A DNA stretch of 30,215 nt, from contig DWYO01000092.1 in NCBI GenBank assembly GCA_019118725.1, forward strand, positions 1 through 30,215. The letters are read 5' to 3'. Position numbers and translations under genes: made by a program. Every line of letters begins with the position of its first letter. Positions within the stretch are counted from its first letter, which is position 1. Shown piece by piece: positions 14,865-22,226 of the stretch. A model generated the notes under the pieces. It saw only the letters and a list, made by a program, of their open reading frames with translations, searched no databases and was not told the DNA's origin. Origin of the DNA: Candidatus Parabacteroides intestinavium (GTDB lineage: Bacteria; Bacteroidota; Bacteroidia; Bacteroidales; Tannerellaceae).

Positions 14865-15569
14865 ATGCAAGCTTCTCTATTTCTTATACCGGTTACTTTG
14901 GGTGATACTGAACACCGTCGTGTATTGCCGGAATATAACCTTGAAGTCATTCGGGGAATCCGTCATTTTATTGTCGAGAATGTTCGTACGGCACGCCGTT
15001 TCTTGAAGAAAGCGGATCCGGCTATCGTGATTGACGACCTGACCTTTTATGAGTTGAACAAACATACTTCGCCAGAAGAGGTGGCAGGCTATCTGGCTCC
15101 GTTGGCAAAAGGAGAGTCGGTCGGTGTTATCTCGGAGGCCGGGTGTCCGGCTGTAGCCGATCCGGGGGCGGATGTCGTGGCGATAGCGCAACGGAAGCGA
15201 TATCCGGTAGTACCGCTTGTCGGTCCTTCGTCCATCATCTTATCGGTCATGGCTTCCGGCTTCAACGGGCAGAGTTTTGCTTTTCATGGATATTTGCCAA
15301 TTGATGCGAATGAGCGGACAAATACGATCAAAAAGTTGGAGGGAAGGATCTATTCGGAAAATCAGACACAACTCTTTATTGAAACACCTTATCGGAATCA
15401 GAAATTGGTGGAAGAGTTGATCCGGTTGTGCCGCCCGTCTACCAAACTTTGCATCGCTTCTAATATTACGTGTGCAGATGAGTTCATTCAGACACGGCCG
15501 GTGAAAGATTGGGCTGGAAAAATCCCGGATTTGGCGAAGAAGCCGACTATTTTCTTGATTTATAAATAG
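14865..15569 (+). CDS. RsmI-like SAM-dependent methyltransferase (tetrapyrrole methylase fold)
   Basis: Predicted rRNA 2'-O-methyltransferase related to RsmI, which modifies C1402 of 16S rRNA. From the chosen ATG (MQASLFLIPVTLGD) it is 234 residues; the frame also reaches an ATG at 14808, but that would overlap the divergent rsmF-like start and the promoter. Family blocks: LFLIPVTLGD at the N-terminus, VGVISEAGCPAVADPGADVV (the RsmI SDAGTPxISDPG loop, here with Cys-Pro), PVVPLVGPSSIILSVMASGFNGQ, FHGYLPID and FIETPYRNQKL. It is shorter than E. coli RsmI (286) and lacks the C-terminal domain. Bacteroidetes often have this short form beside a canonical RsmI, so the exact target is uncertain. It is 20 bp ahead of the acetyltransferase. 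Confidence 0.85.
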   Translation: MQASLFLIPVTLGDTEHRRVLPEYNLEVIRGIRHFIVENVRTARRFLKKADPAIVIDDLTFYELNKHTSPEEVAGYLAPLAKGESVGVISEAGCPAVADPGADVVAIAQRKRYPVVPLVGPSSIILSVMASGFNGQSFAFHGYLPIDANERTNTIKKLEGRIYSENQTQLFIETPYRNQKLVEELIRLCRPSTKLCIASNITCADEFIQTRPVKDWAGKIPDLAKKPTIFLIYK

Positions 15570-15589
15570 AGGGAAAAAATCATTGTTGT

Positions 15590-16165
15590 ATGGAAAAATA
15601 TCAAGCTCACCCGACTGCAGTTATAGATTCCGGATGCCATATCGGAGAAGGTACCCGTATCTGGCATTTTTCGCATATTATGGCCGGATGTGTTATCGGA
15701 AAGGAATGTAATATCGGACAGAATGTAGTGGTCTCTCCGGATGTGGTTATCGGTAATCGGGTAAAGATTCAGAATAATGTGTCGGTTTATACCGGGGTGA
15801 TTTGTGAGGATGATGTTTTCCTTGGGCCCAGTTGTGTGTTTACCAATGTGGTTAATCCGCGTAGCCATGTGTCCCGTAAGGAGGAGTATCAGACTACCCG
15901 GGTGGAGAAGGGGGCCAGCATAGGAGCCAATGCCACAATTGTCTGCGGACATACCATCGGGCGATATGCGATGATTGGCGCTGGGTGTGTGGTTACGCAT
16001 GATGTTCCCCCTTATGCATTGATGGTTGGGAATCCTGCCCGGCAGATAGGCTGGGTCAGTGAATACGGTTGCCGTCTTTCCTTTGACGGGCAGGGAAATG
16101 CTGTATGCCCGGAAAGTGGTGAAGCCTATCGGTTGGAACGGGGAGAAGTAAGAAGAATAGAATAA
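15590..16165 (+). CDS. Left-handed beta-helix acetyltransferase, WbpD/WlbB-like
   Basis: A trimeric hexapeptide-repeat acyltransferase. The 191 residues show consecutive [LIV]GxxxxI rungs: HIGEGTRIWHFSHIMAGCVIG, NIGQNVVVSPDVVIG, VYTGVICEDDVFLGPSCVFTN, SIGANATIVCGHTIGRYAMIGAG, and the closing VPPYALMVGNPARQIGW typical of NDP-aminosugar N-acetyltransferases. The best relatives I recall are WbpD and WlbB, which acetylate UDP-3-amino-2-acetamido-glucuronic acid for O-antigen sugars. A C-terminal tail contains SEYGC and CPESGEAYRLE, a possible zinc-ribbon half. No partner sugar-nucleotide genes (WbpA/B/E types) are nearby, so the substrate is open. It starts 20 bp after the RsmI-like gene and probably shares its transcript. 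Confidence 0.85.
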   Translation: MEKYQAHPTAVIDSGCHIGEGTRIWHFSHIMAGCVIGKECNIGQNVVVSPDVVIGNRVKIQNNVSVYTGVICEDDVFLGPSCVFTNVVNPRSHVSRKEEYQTTRVEKGASIGANATIVCGHTIGRYAMIGAGCVVTHDVPPYALMVGNPARQIGWVSEYGCRLSFDGQGNAVCPESGEAYRLERGEVRRIE

Positions 16166-16171
16166 AAGTAG

Positions 16172-16179
16172 TATCTTTG
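16172..16179 (+). promoter_or_regulatory. Promoter -7 box for lepA
   Basis: TATCTTTG followed by C is an exact TAnnTTTG box 30 bp before the lepA ATG. No TTTG lies at the -33 position. Read-through from the acetyltransferase gene is also possible. Confidence 0.5.
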
Positions 16180-16209
16180 CACGGACAAATGTAAATTCGA
16201 ATAAAATCT

Positions 16210-17997
16210 ATGAATAATATCCGAAACTTTTGTATTATAGCCCATATTGACCATGGTAAAAGTACGCTGGCCGACCGCTTGCTGGAGTATACGAAAACCG
16301 TTGAGGCCAGAGATATGCAGGACCAGGTGCTGGATGATATGGATTTGGAGCGTGAGCGTGGAATTACCATCAAGAGTCATGCTATCCAGATGAATTATGC
16401 TTATAAGGGAGAGAATTATGTGTTGAACCTGATTGATACGCCGGGGCATGTCGATTTTTCTTATGAGGTTTCTCGTTCTATCGCAGCTTGTGAGGGTGCG
16501 TTGCTGATTGTCGATGCGTCTCAAGGTGTGCAGGCACAGACCATCTCGAACTTATATATGGCTATCGAGAATGATTTGCAGATTATTCCGGTGCTGAATA
16601 AGATAGACCTGCCGAGTGCCATGCCGGAGGAGGTTGAAGATGAAATCATCGAACTGTTAGGATGTGACCGAAGTGAAATTTTGCGGGCAAGCGGCAAGAC
16701 CGGTGAAGGGGTTGAGGAGCTGCTGCAAGCGATAGTTGAGCGGGTCCCGGCTCCGAAAGGTGATCCTGAAGCCCCTTTGCAGTGCCTTATTTTCGATTCG
16801 GTATTTAACTCTTTTCGGGGAATCATCGCTTATTTCAAAGTGGAGAACGGGGTCATCCGTAAAGGAGACCATGTGAAGTTCATTGCGACCGGAAAAGAAT
16901 ATGATGCAGACGAGGTGGGTGTGTTGAAATTGGAGATGTCTCCACGGGATGAGGTGCGTACCGGTGATGTAGGTTATATCATTTCGGGTATCAAGACGTC
17001 AAAAGAGGTACGTGTCGGAGATACAATTACCCATGTGGCGCGTCCGGCATCCGAAGCTATAGCCGGTTTTGAAGAGGTGAAGCCGATGGTGTTTGCGGGT
17101 GTTTATCCGATCGAGACGGAAGATTTCGAGAACCTACGTGCTTCATTGGAAAAACTTCAATTAAATGATGCTTCATTGACTTTCCAGCCGGAAAGCTCTG
17201 CGGCGTTGGGATTTGGGTTCCGGTGTGGTTTCTTGGGATTACTGCATATGGAGATTATACAAGAACGATTGGATCGCGAGTTTAACATGAATGTGATTAC
17301 AACGGTGCCGAACGTATCTTATAAGGTATATGATAAAAAAGGAAACTGCAAGGAGGTGCATAACCCGAGCGGCTTGCCTGATCCGACACTTATCGATCAT
17401 ATCGAAGAGCCTTATATCCGGGCTTCGGTCATTACCCGTACCGCTTACATCGGACCGATTATGACGCTCTGTTTAGGAAAGCGCGGTGTTCTTGTCAAGC
17501 AGAATTATATTTCCGGAGACCGTGTGGAGATTATTTATGATTTGCCGTTAGGGGAGATTGTCATAGACTTTTATGATAAACTGAAAAGTATTTCAAAAGG
17601 ATATGCTTCGTTCGATTATCATTTGTTTGATTATCGTCCGAGCAAACTGGTCAAATTGGATATCTTGTTGAACGGGGAGCCGGTAGATGCTTTGTCTACT
17701 TTGACGCATATAGATAATAGCGTTTCTTTTGGTCGGCGGATGTGTGAGAAATTGAAGGAGTTGATTCCGCGCCAGCAATTCGAAATAGCTATCCAGGCGG
17801 CCATCGGTGCTAAAATCATAGCCCGGGAAACCATTAAGGCGGTCCGAAAGGATGTAACGGCCAAGTGTTACGGAGGCGATGTTTCCCGTAAACGTAAATT
17901 GCTGGAGAAGCAGAAAGAGGGTAAGAAACGTATGAAGCAAATCGGAACTGTTGAGGTTCCTCAGAAAGCTTTCCTGGCCGTGTTGAAATTGGATTAA
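16210..17997 (+). CDS. lepA: Elongation factor 4 (back-translocating GTPase LepA)
   Basis: A ribosome-associated GTPase implicated in back-translocation under stress and in ribosome assembly. The length of 595 residues matches the family. The G domain has G1 AHIDHGKSTLADRL (about 10-23), G2 RERGITIKSHAIQM, G3 DTPGHVDFSYEV and G4 NKIDLPSA. Domain II and the EF-G-like domains III and V follow, then the LepA-specific C-terminal domain. The ending contains KCYGGDVSRKRKLLEKQKEGKKRMKQIG, a strong LepA signature, followed by VEVPQKAFLAVLK. The ATG at 16210 gives the standard MNNIRNFCIIAHIDHGKST start. The gene after it is convergent, separated by a 47-bp cruciform. Confidence 0.98.
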   Translation: MNNIRNFCIIAHIDHGKSTLADRLLEYTKTVEARDMQDQVLDDMDLERERGITIKSHAIQMNYAYKGENYVLNLIDTPGHVDFSYEVSRSIAACEGALLIVDASQGVQAQTISNLYMAIENDLQIIPVLNKIDLPSAMPEEVEDEIIELLGCDRSEILRASGKTGEGVEELLQAIVERVPAPKGDPEAPLQCLIFDSVFNSFRGIIAYFKVENGVIRKGDHVKFIATGKEYDADEVGVLKLEMSPRDEVRTGDVGYIISGIKTSKEVRVGDTITHVARPASEAIAGFEEVKPMVFAGVYPIETEDFENLRASLEKLQLNDASLTFQPESSAALGFGFRCGFLGLLHMEIIQERLDREFNMNVITTVPNVSYKVYDKKGNCKEVHNPSGLPDPTLIDHIEEPYIRASVITRTAYIGPIMTLCLGKRGVLVKQNYISGDRVEIIYDLPLGEIVIDFYDKLKSISKGYASFDYHLFDYRPSKLVKLDILLNGEPVDALSTLTHIDNSVSFGRRMCEKLKELIPRQQFEIAIQAAIGAKIIARETIKAVRKDVTAKCYGGDVSRKRKLLEKQKEGKKRMKQIGTVEVPQKAFLAVLKLD

Positions 17998-18085
17998 TCT
18001 TTCGTTAATACAGATACGGTACTGAGAAGGGAGGATTTGGAAGAACCCAAAGGGTAAGATTATACCATTCATTAAATAATATAGA

Positions 18086-18132
18086 CTTAGCCAACTAATT
18101 CATACATAAGTATTGTGAGTTAGTTGGCTAAG
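18086..18132. terminator. Long hairpin/cruciform between lepA and the MFS gene
   Basis: CTTAGCCAACTAA (18086-18098) and TTAGTTGGCTAAG (18120-18132) are perfect 13-bp inverted repeats. The 21-nt loop contains a smaller ATAC-ATAA-GTAT hairpin (18102-18113). It sits between convergent genes and could end transcription on both strands. No T-tract follows on either strand, so it is not a classical intrinsic terminator. Confidence 0.5.
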
Positions 18133-18139
18133 CTAATGT

Positions 18140-19366
18140 TTACTTCTCTTTGAATGCCTTGCAGAAAGTAGTCATTAAAAGTATGCAAAGGCCTAACAGA
18201 CCGACAACCAAATAGGCTTGCTTCATGTCGAATGCTTGGGATATAGCTCCGATGAGGATAGGGGCAATTAATGATCCGATAAAGCTGATACTGGATAGAA
18301 TGCTTAAGGCAATACCTACAGGGGTGTGTGACTTGGCTCCTACCAGACTATAGATTGTAGGAACTACGCAAGAAATTCCTAAACCGACTAACATAAATCC
18401 GAGTGAGTTAATGATAACTTTCAGTGCCATGTCTTCAAATAAGCCGCCTAATAGGGCTGAAGTGAAAAATCCGGCGAAAATAAAAGCACCGGCCAGTTGA
18501 AGAACACGTTGTTTCCCTAATTTACCGTATGCCCAGTTGGCGAGGAAACGGCCGACAGTCATCATGATCATAAATACCAGAAAACCTATCTGGAGAGATT
18601 TGGGAACTTGCAAAACCGATTCAAAATATAATCCGCTCCAATCGAACATCGCGCTTTCCACAACCAGTCCGAATAGCCCGGCCAATCCGAATTGAATCAG
18701 CAATATTTCCGGTTTGCGGATAAAACTGAGCAGGGCCGGAGATTCTTTCTGCTCGTTCTTTGTTTCCACCTCTTCAAATTGGCGAACTTTATCTTCTTGC
18801 AGATATTTGCGACCTAAAAGTATGATGCAGAGGATAATCAGGGCAGAAATGGAAAAATGAATAAAGGGCTCAACGCCACTGACGATCATAGTAAATCCCA
18901 GTAAAGCACCCAGGCAGGCTGCCAAGCTCCATCCTCCATGAAATGAGGCCATAATGGTGCGCCCGTAAAGACGTTCGATTACAATTCCTTGTGTATTGAG
19001 GGAGATGTCGCATAAATTCCAAAAAACGCCAAAACTGAACAGGCAGACTCCCAACAGGTAGATAGAAGAGACGGTTCCGATAGCAAAGAGAGACAAGGCA
19101 TAGCCCAAGACACTGACTTGGACCATGATACGGCTTCCTAACCGGGAGACCAAATAGCCTGCCAAGGGGATGGCAACAAACTTTCCTACTGGAATCAAGA
19201 ACAAGACCAACCCCCAATAGAATACGTCATATACATCAAACAGCGCTTTTACGTCAGGAATACGACTTGCCCAACTGGAGAAACAAAAGCCTTGCGCTAA
19301 GAAAAAGGAGAGAACGGCCAGCCGGATCCGTTCTTTGGGATACTTTACAACTTCTTTGTTATTCAT
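18140..19366 (-). CDS. MFS transporter, YbjJ-like
   Basis: An inner-membrane major facilitator of 408 residues with about 12 hydrophobic helices. The helix 1 region (FFLAQGFCFSSWASRIPDVKALFDV) and the helix 4-5 region (FGVFWNLCDISLNTQGIVIERLYGR, then MASFHGGWSLAACLGALLG) resemble the YbjJ branch of the FucP-like MFS group. A charged central loop (RKYLQEDKVRQFEEVETKNEQKE) separates the halves. Substrate unknown. It is transcribed alone, divergent from nadE over a shared promoter region, and ends 7 bp before a long inverted repeat shared with lepA. It is only a distant relative of the FucP-like protein elsewhere in this window, lacking that protein's LETAANP motif. Confidence 0.8.
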   Translation of the reverse strand: MNNKEVVKYPKERIRLAVLSFFLAQGFCFSSWASRIPDVKALFDVYDVFYWGLVLFLIPVGKFVAIPLAGYLVSRLGSRIMVQVSVLGYALSLFAIGTVSSIYLLGVCLFSFGVFWNLCDISLNTQGIVIERLYGRTIMASFHGGWSLAACLGALLGFTMIVSGVEPFIHFSISALIILCIILLGRKYLQEDKVRQFEEVETKNEQKESPALLSFIRKPEILLIQFGLAGLFGLVVESAMFDWSGLYFESVLQVPKSLQIGFLVFMIMMTVGRFLANWAYGKLGKQRVLQLAGAFIFAGFFTSALLGGLFEDMALKVIINSLGFMLVGLGISCVVPTIYSLVGAKSHTPVGIALSILSSISFIGSLIAPILIGAISQAFDMKQAYLVVGLLGLCILLMTTFCKAFKEK

Positions 19367-19398
19367 GATAAATTGTTTATGTCATTTGTTTGATTGCA

Positions 19399-19406
19399 CA
19401 AAGGTA
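19399..19406 (-). promoter_or_regulatory. Promoter -7 box for the YbjJ-like gene
   Basis: The reverse strand reads TACCTTTG then TG, an exact TAnnTTTG box, 32 bp before the ATG at 19366. A CTTG about 22 bp upstream is a weak -33 candidate. It is 12 bp from the divergent nadE box. Confidence 0.5.
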
Positions 19407-19418
19407 GCGAAAAATCAG

Positions 19419-19426
19419 TATCTTTG
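19419..19426 (+). promoter_or_regulatory. Promoter -7 box for nadE
   Basis: TATCTTTG is an exact TAnnTTTG box. ATTG ending at 19396 is a weak -33 candidate. The expected start near 19433 gives a leader of about 75 nt to the preferred ATG at 19507. Confidence 0.5.
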
Positions 19427-19506
19427 TCCAAGTATTCAGTTCTTTCGTTTTGAGAAGGCTCGTAAACAGAGAATTGTTAATAGGTTGTATAAAAGTAATG
19501 ATGTGT

Positions 19507-21444
19507 ATGAAATATGGATTTGTGAAAGTGGCGGCAGCCGTTCCGCATGTGCAAGTGGCTGACTGTTCTTATAATAGTCTACAGATAGAGAAACTGATGC
19601 GTCGTGCGGCTGATAATGGGGTGCAAATAGTTGTATTCCCGGAATTGTCGGTTACAGCGTATACTTGTTTGGATTTATTTACGCAAGAGGTTTTGCTTCG
19701 GAATGCGGAGGAAGCTTTACTGCAATTGGTGGAAAATACGGCAGACCTCCCGTTATTGGCGTTTGTCGGACTTCCGTTGCGTGTGGATAACAAGCTGATA
19801 AATGCAGCGGTCGCGATTCAAGAGGGAAAGATTATAGGGGTTGTCCCGAAGACGTATCTGCCGAATTACCGTGAATTTCAAGAAAAAAGATGGTTTACCT
19901 CGTCAAGAGATTTACAGGATGACTTTATTGTGATTGGCGGGAATCCCTATCCGATGCAACAACAGATGTTGTTTGTGGCGGCTGGGGTATCGGTTGGCGT
20001 GGAAATTTGCGAAGATTTATGGATGCCGGTTCCACCTAGTTCGGAGTTGGCTATGTTGGGGGCCGATATAATTGTGAATTTGTCGGCTAGCAATGAAACG
20101 ATCAGCAAGCAGGCTTATCGGAAACAATTGATTGCCCAACAATCGGCTCGTTGTCTTTGCGGGTATGTTTATGCCTCGAGCGGTTTTGGAGAATCGACAA
20201 CCGATTTGGTGTTTTCCGGCAGTGCCCTGATCGCGGAAAATGGCGTTATTCTTGCTGAATCGAAACGCTTTTCGATGGATGAGCAACTGGTGATATCTGA
20301 AATTGATGTGGAATATCTTCGGCATGACCGTCTGGTTTCAACCTGTTTTACGGAGGGATGCCGGCAGCTAAATACAGACCGAGGATTTCAATTGGATTTT
20401 CAATTGGCAGAATATCTGAGAGAAGAGGCTAATCAATTGACCCGTATCGTAAATCCTCATCCTTTTACTCCGAGCGGGAAGGTTTTGCGTGAGCGTTGCG
20501 AGGAGATATTTCAAATGCAGGTGTCCGGCTTGGCAAAACGGATAGTTCATACTCATGCACAAACGGTGGTTGTCGGCATTTCCGGAGGGCTGGACTCTAC
20601 GCTGGCATTGTTGGTTACGGTTATGACTTTTGATCTGTTGCGCATTCCGCGTAACCGGATTATAGGTATAACCATGCCGGGGTTCGGAACGACCGGCCGT
20701 ACTTATCGGAATGCGGTAAATTTGATTCATTCGTTAGGCGTGACATTTCGGGAGATTTCCATAAAAGAGGCTTGTTTGCAGCACTTTAAAGATATTCATC
20801 AAGATGCCCGTGTGCATGATGTCACGTATGAGAACAGTCAAGCGCGTGAGCGGACACAGGTACTTATGGATGTGGCCAATAAGGAAAATGGTTTGGTCAT
20901 AGGTACAGGCGATTTGTCTGAATTGGCATTAGGTTGGGCTACCTATAATGGTGATCATATGTCAATGTATGGAGTGAATGCCAGCATTCCGAAGACTTTA
21001 GTGCGGTATTTGGTGGAATGGGTAGCAGAAAATAGAGTAGATGAGGAGTCGCGGGCTACTTTGTTGGATATTATAGACACCCCAATCAGCCCGGAGTTGA
21101 TTCCAGCAGATGAGCAAGGAAATATCCAACAAAAAACAGAGGACCTGGTCGGCCCTTATGAATTGCATGATTTCTTCCTGTATCATTTTTTACGTTTTGG
21201 AGCGACTCCGGCTAAAATTTATTATCTGGCTCAACTTGCATTTGATGGAATTTATGAGAAGGCGGTGATACGTAAATGGTTACGTACATTCTTTTATCGT
21301 TTCTTCCAGCAGCAGTTTAAAAGGAGTTGTTTGCCGGACGGACCTAAAGTGGGAAGTGTCAGCTTGTCTCCTCGTGGTGATTGGCGTATGCCAAGTGATG
21401 CAATGGCAAATCTTTGGTTAAATGAAATAGATAAGTTGGAATAA
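19507..21444 (+). CDS. nadE: Glutamine-dependent NAD+ synthetase
   Basis: Catalyses the last step of NAD+ biosynthesis, amidating nicotinic acid adenine dinucleotide with ammonia from glutamine. From the preferred ATG (MKYGFVKVAAAVP) it has 645 residues. The N-terminal nitrilase-type glutaminase domain shows its triad: E46 in VFPELSVTAYT, K115 in VPKTYLPNYREF and C168 in GVEICEDLW. The C-terminal synthetase domain has the ATP-pyrophosphatase P-loop SGGLDST (359-365), then NSQARERTQVLMDVAN and GTGDLSELALGWATYNGDHMSMY. The frame is open back to a TTG at 19450, with ATGs at 19498 and 19501 also possible; 19507 fits the family N-terminus best. The ammonia-tunnel two-domain form means no separate glutaminase is needed. 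Confidence 0.96.
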   Translation: MKYGFVKVAAAVPHVQVADCSYNSLQIEKLMRRAADNGVQIVVFPELSVTAYTCLDLFTQEVLLRNAEEALLQLVENTADLPLLAFVGLPLRVDNKLINAAVAIQEGKIIGVVPKTYLPNYREFQEKRWFTSSRDLQDDFIVIGGNPYPMQQQMLFVAAGVSVGVEICEDLWMPVPPSSELAMLGADIIVNLSASNETISKQAYRKQLIAQQSARCLCGYVYASSGFGESTTDLVFSGSALIAENGVILAESKRFSMDEQLVISEIDVEYLRHDRLVSTCFTEGCRQLNTDRGFQLDFQLAEYLREEANQLTRIVNPHPFTPSGKVLRERCEEIFQMQVSGLAKRIVHTHAQTVVVGISGGLDSTLALLVTVMTFDLLRIPRNRIIGITMPGFGTTGRTYRNAVNLIHSLGVTFREISIKEACLQHFKDIHQDARVHDVTYENSQARERTQVLMDVANKENGLVIGTGDLSELALGWATYNGDHMSMYGVNASIPKTLVRYLVEWVAENRVDEESRATLLDIIDTPISPELIPADEQGNIQQKTEDLVGPYELHDFFLYHFLRFGATPAKIYYLAQLAFDGIYEKAVIRKWLRTFFYRFFQQQFKRSCLPDGPKVGSVSLSPRGDWRMPSDAMANLWLNEIDKLE

Positions 21445-21499
21445 ACTGTGCGCTGATTCCTCAAAGAGTAAGATTTTGTAGTGATAAAGTGACGGTTTA

Positions 21500-21531
21500 T
21501 TTGGGTAATTCTTTTTTTATCTATACCTTTG
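21500..21531 (+). promoter_or_regulatory. Consensus Bacteroidetes promoter for the XRE-cupin gene
   Basis: TTTG (21500-21503), a 20-bp spacer and TACCTTTG (21524-21531) give the best full -33/-7 promoter in the window. It lies 35 bp before the ATG at 21567. Confidence 0.7.
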
Positions 21532-21566
21532 AAAGCGTATAGGAAATTATAATAGAAATAAGTAAG

Positions 21567-22121
21567 ATGGATGAACAAATCAAACAAATAGCGGAACGTT
21601 TGCGCGGTTTGCGTGATGCGTTGGAGCTTTCGCCCGAAGAGGTGGCTCAGGCATGCCAGCTCTCGACGGAGGAATACCTGCAGATGGAAAGCGGGACAGT
21701 AGACATTTCGGTGAGCGTGTTGCATCAAATAGCCCAGACCTATGGGGTGGAACTGACCACATTAATGTTTGGCGATGAGCCGAAGATGAGCTCTTATTTC
21801 GTAACACGTAAGAATAAAGGCGTGGCGGTAGAACGTGTGAAAGCCTATAAGTACCAATCTCTTGCTGCCGGATTCGCGCACCGCAAGGGAAATCCGTTCC
21901 TTGTTACGGTGCACCCTAAACCTGAAGGTACGCCCATTTACCGGAATACGCATCCAGGACAGGAATTCAACTATGTGCTCCGAGGGCGTATGTTAATCGA
22001 AATAAATGGCAAACAACTGATACTCGAAGAGGGCGATAGCATCTATTTTGATTCCGAACAGCCGCACGGCATGATGGCATTGGACGGCGAAAAGGTTTGT
22101 TTCTTGGCAATAATATTGTAA
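21567..22121 (+). CDS. XRE-family regulator with C-terminal cupin sensor
   Basis: A cytoplasmic DNA-binding regulator of 184 residues. The N-terminal HTH (about 6-65) reads RLRGLRDALELSPEEVAQACQLSTEEYLQMESG, followed by the helix with SVSVLHQIAQTYGVELTTLM. The C-terminal cupin (about 110-184) has RNTHPGQEFNYVLRGRMLIEINGK and the second motif EGDSIYFDSEQPHGMMAL, with His/Glu positions suitable for a metal or small-ligand pocket. This layout is that of PuuR/SutR-type regulators, which sense small metabolites. It has the strongest promoter in the window and precedes an acyl-CoA ligase by 105 bp. A regulator-target pairing is the natural inference, the ligand perhaps being the ligase substrate or product. 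Confidence 0.9.
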   Translation: MDEQIKQIAERLRGLRDALELSPEEVAQACQLSTEEYLQMESGTVDISVSVLHQIAQTYGVELTTLMFGDEPKMSSYFVTRKNKGVAVERVKAYKYQSLAAGFAHRKGNPFLVTVHPKPEGTPIYRNTHPGQEFNYVLRGRMLIEINGKQLILEEGDSIYFDSEQPHGMMALDGEKVCFLAIIL

Positions 22122-22126
22122 TTTAT

Positions 22127-22211
22127 GTAGCTGGAAGTTAGTAGTAGGAGAGTGCTACTCTCTACTATGATTTAACCCTTTTAATGAAAGTCCCTACTAA
22201 CAACCAACTAC
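22127..22211 (+). promoter_or_regulatory. Structured leader between XRE-cupin and acyl-CoA ligase genes
   Basis: The 18-nt segments at 22127-22144 and 22194-22211 are complementary at 15 of 18 positions, forming a long basal stem. Inside, TAGTAG-G-AGAGT (22142-22153) pairs with ACTCTCTACTA (22157-22167) as an 11-bp stem with one bulged G and a GCT loop. GTAG at 22141-22144 belongs to both stems, so they partly compete. No T-tract follows. A terminator/attenuator, a regulator binding site or an RNA switch are possible. Confidence 0.5.
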
Positions 22212-22226
22212 CCAATAAAAATAATT

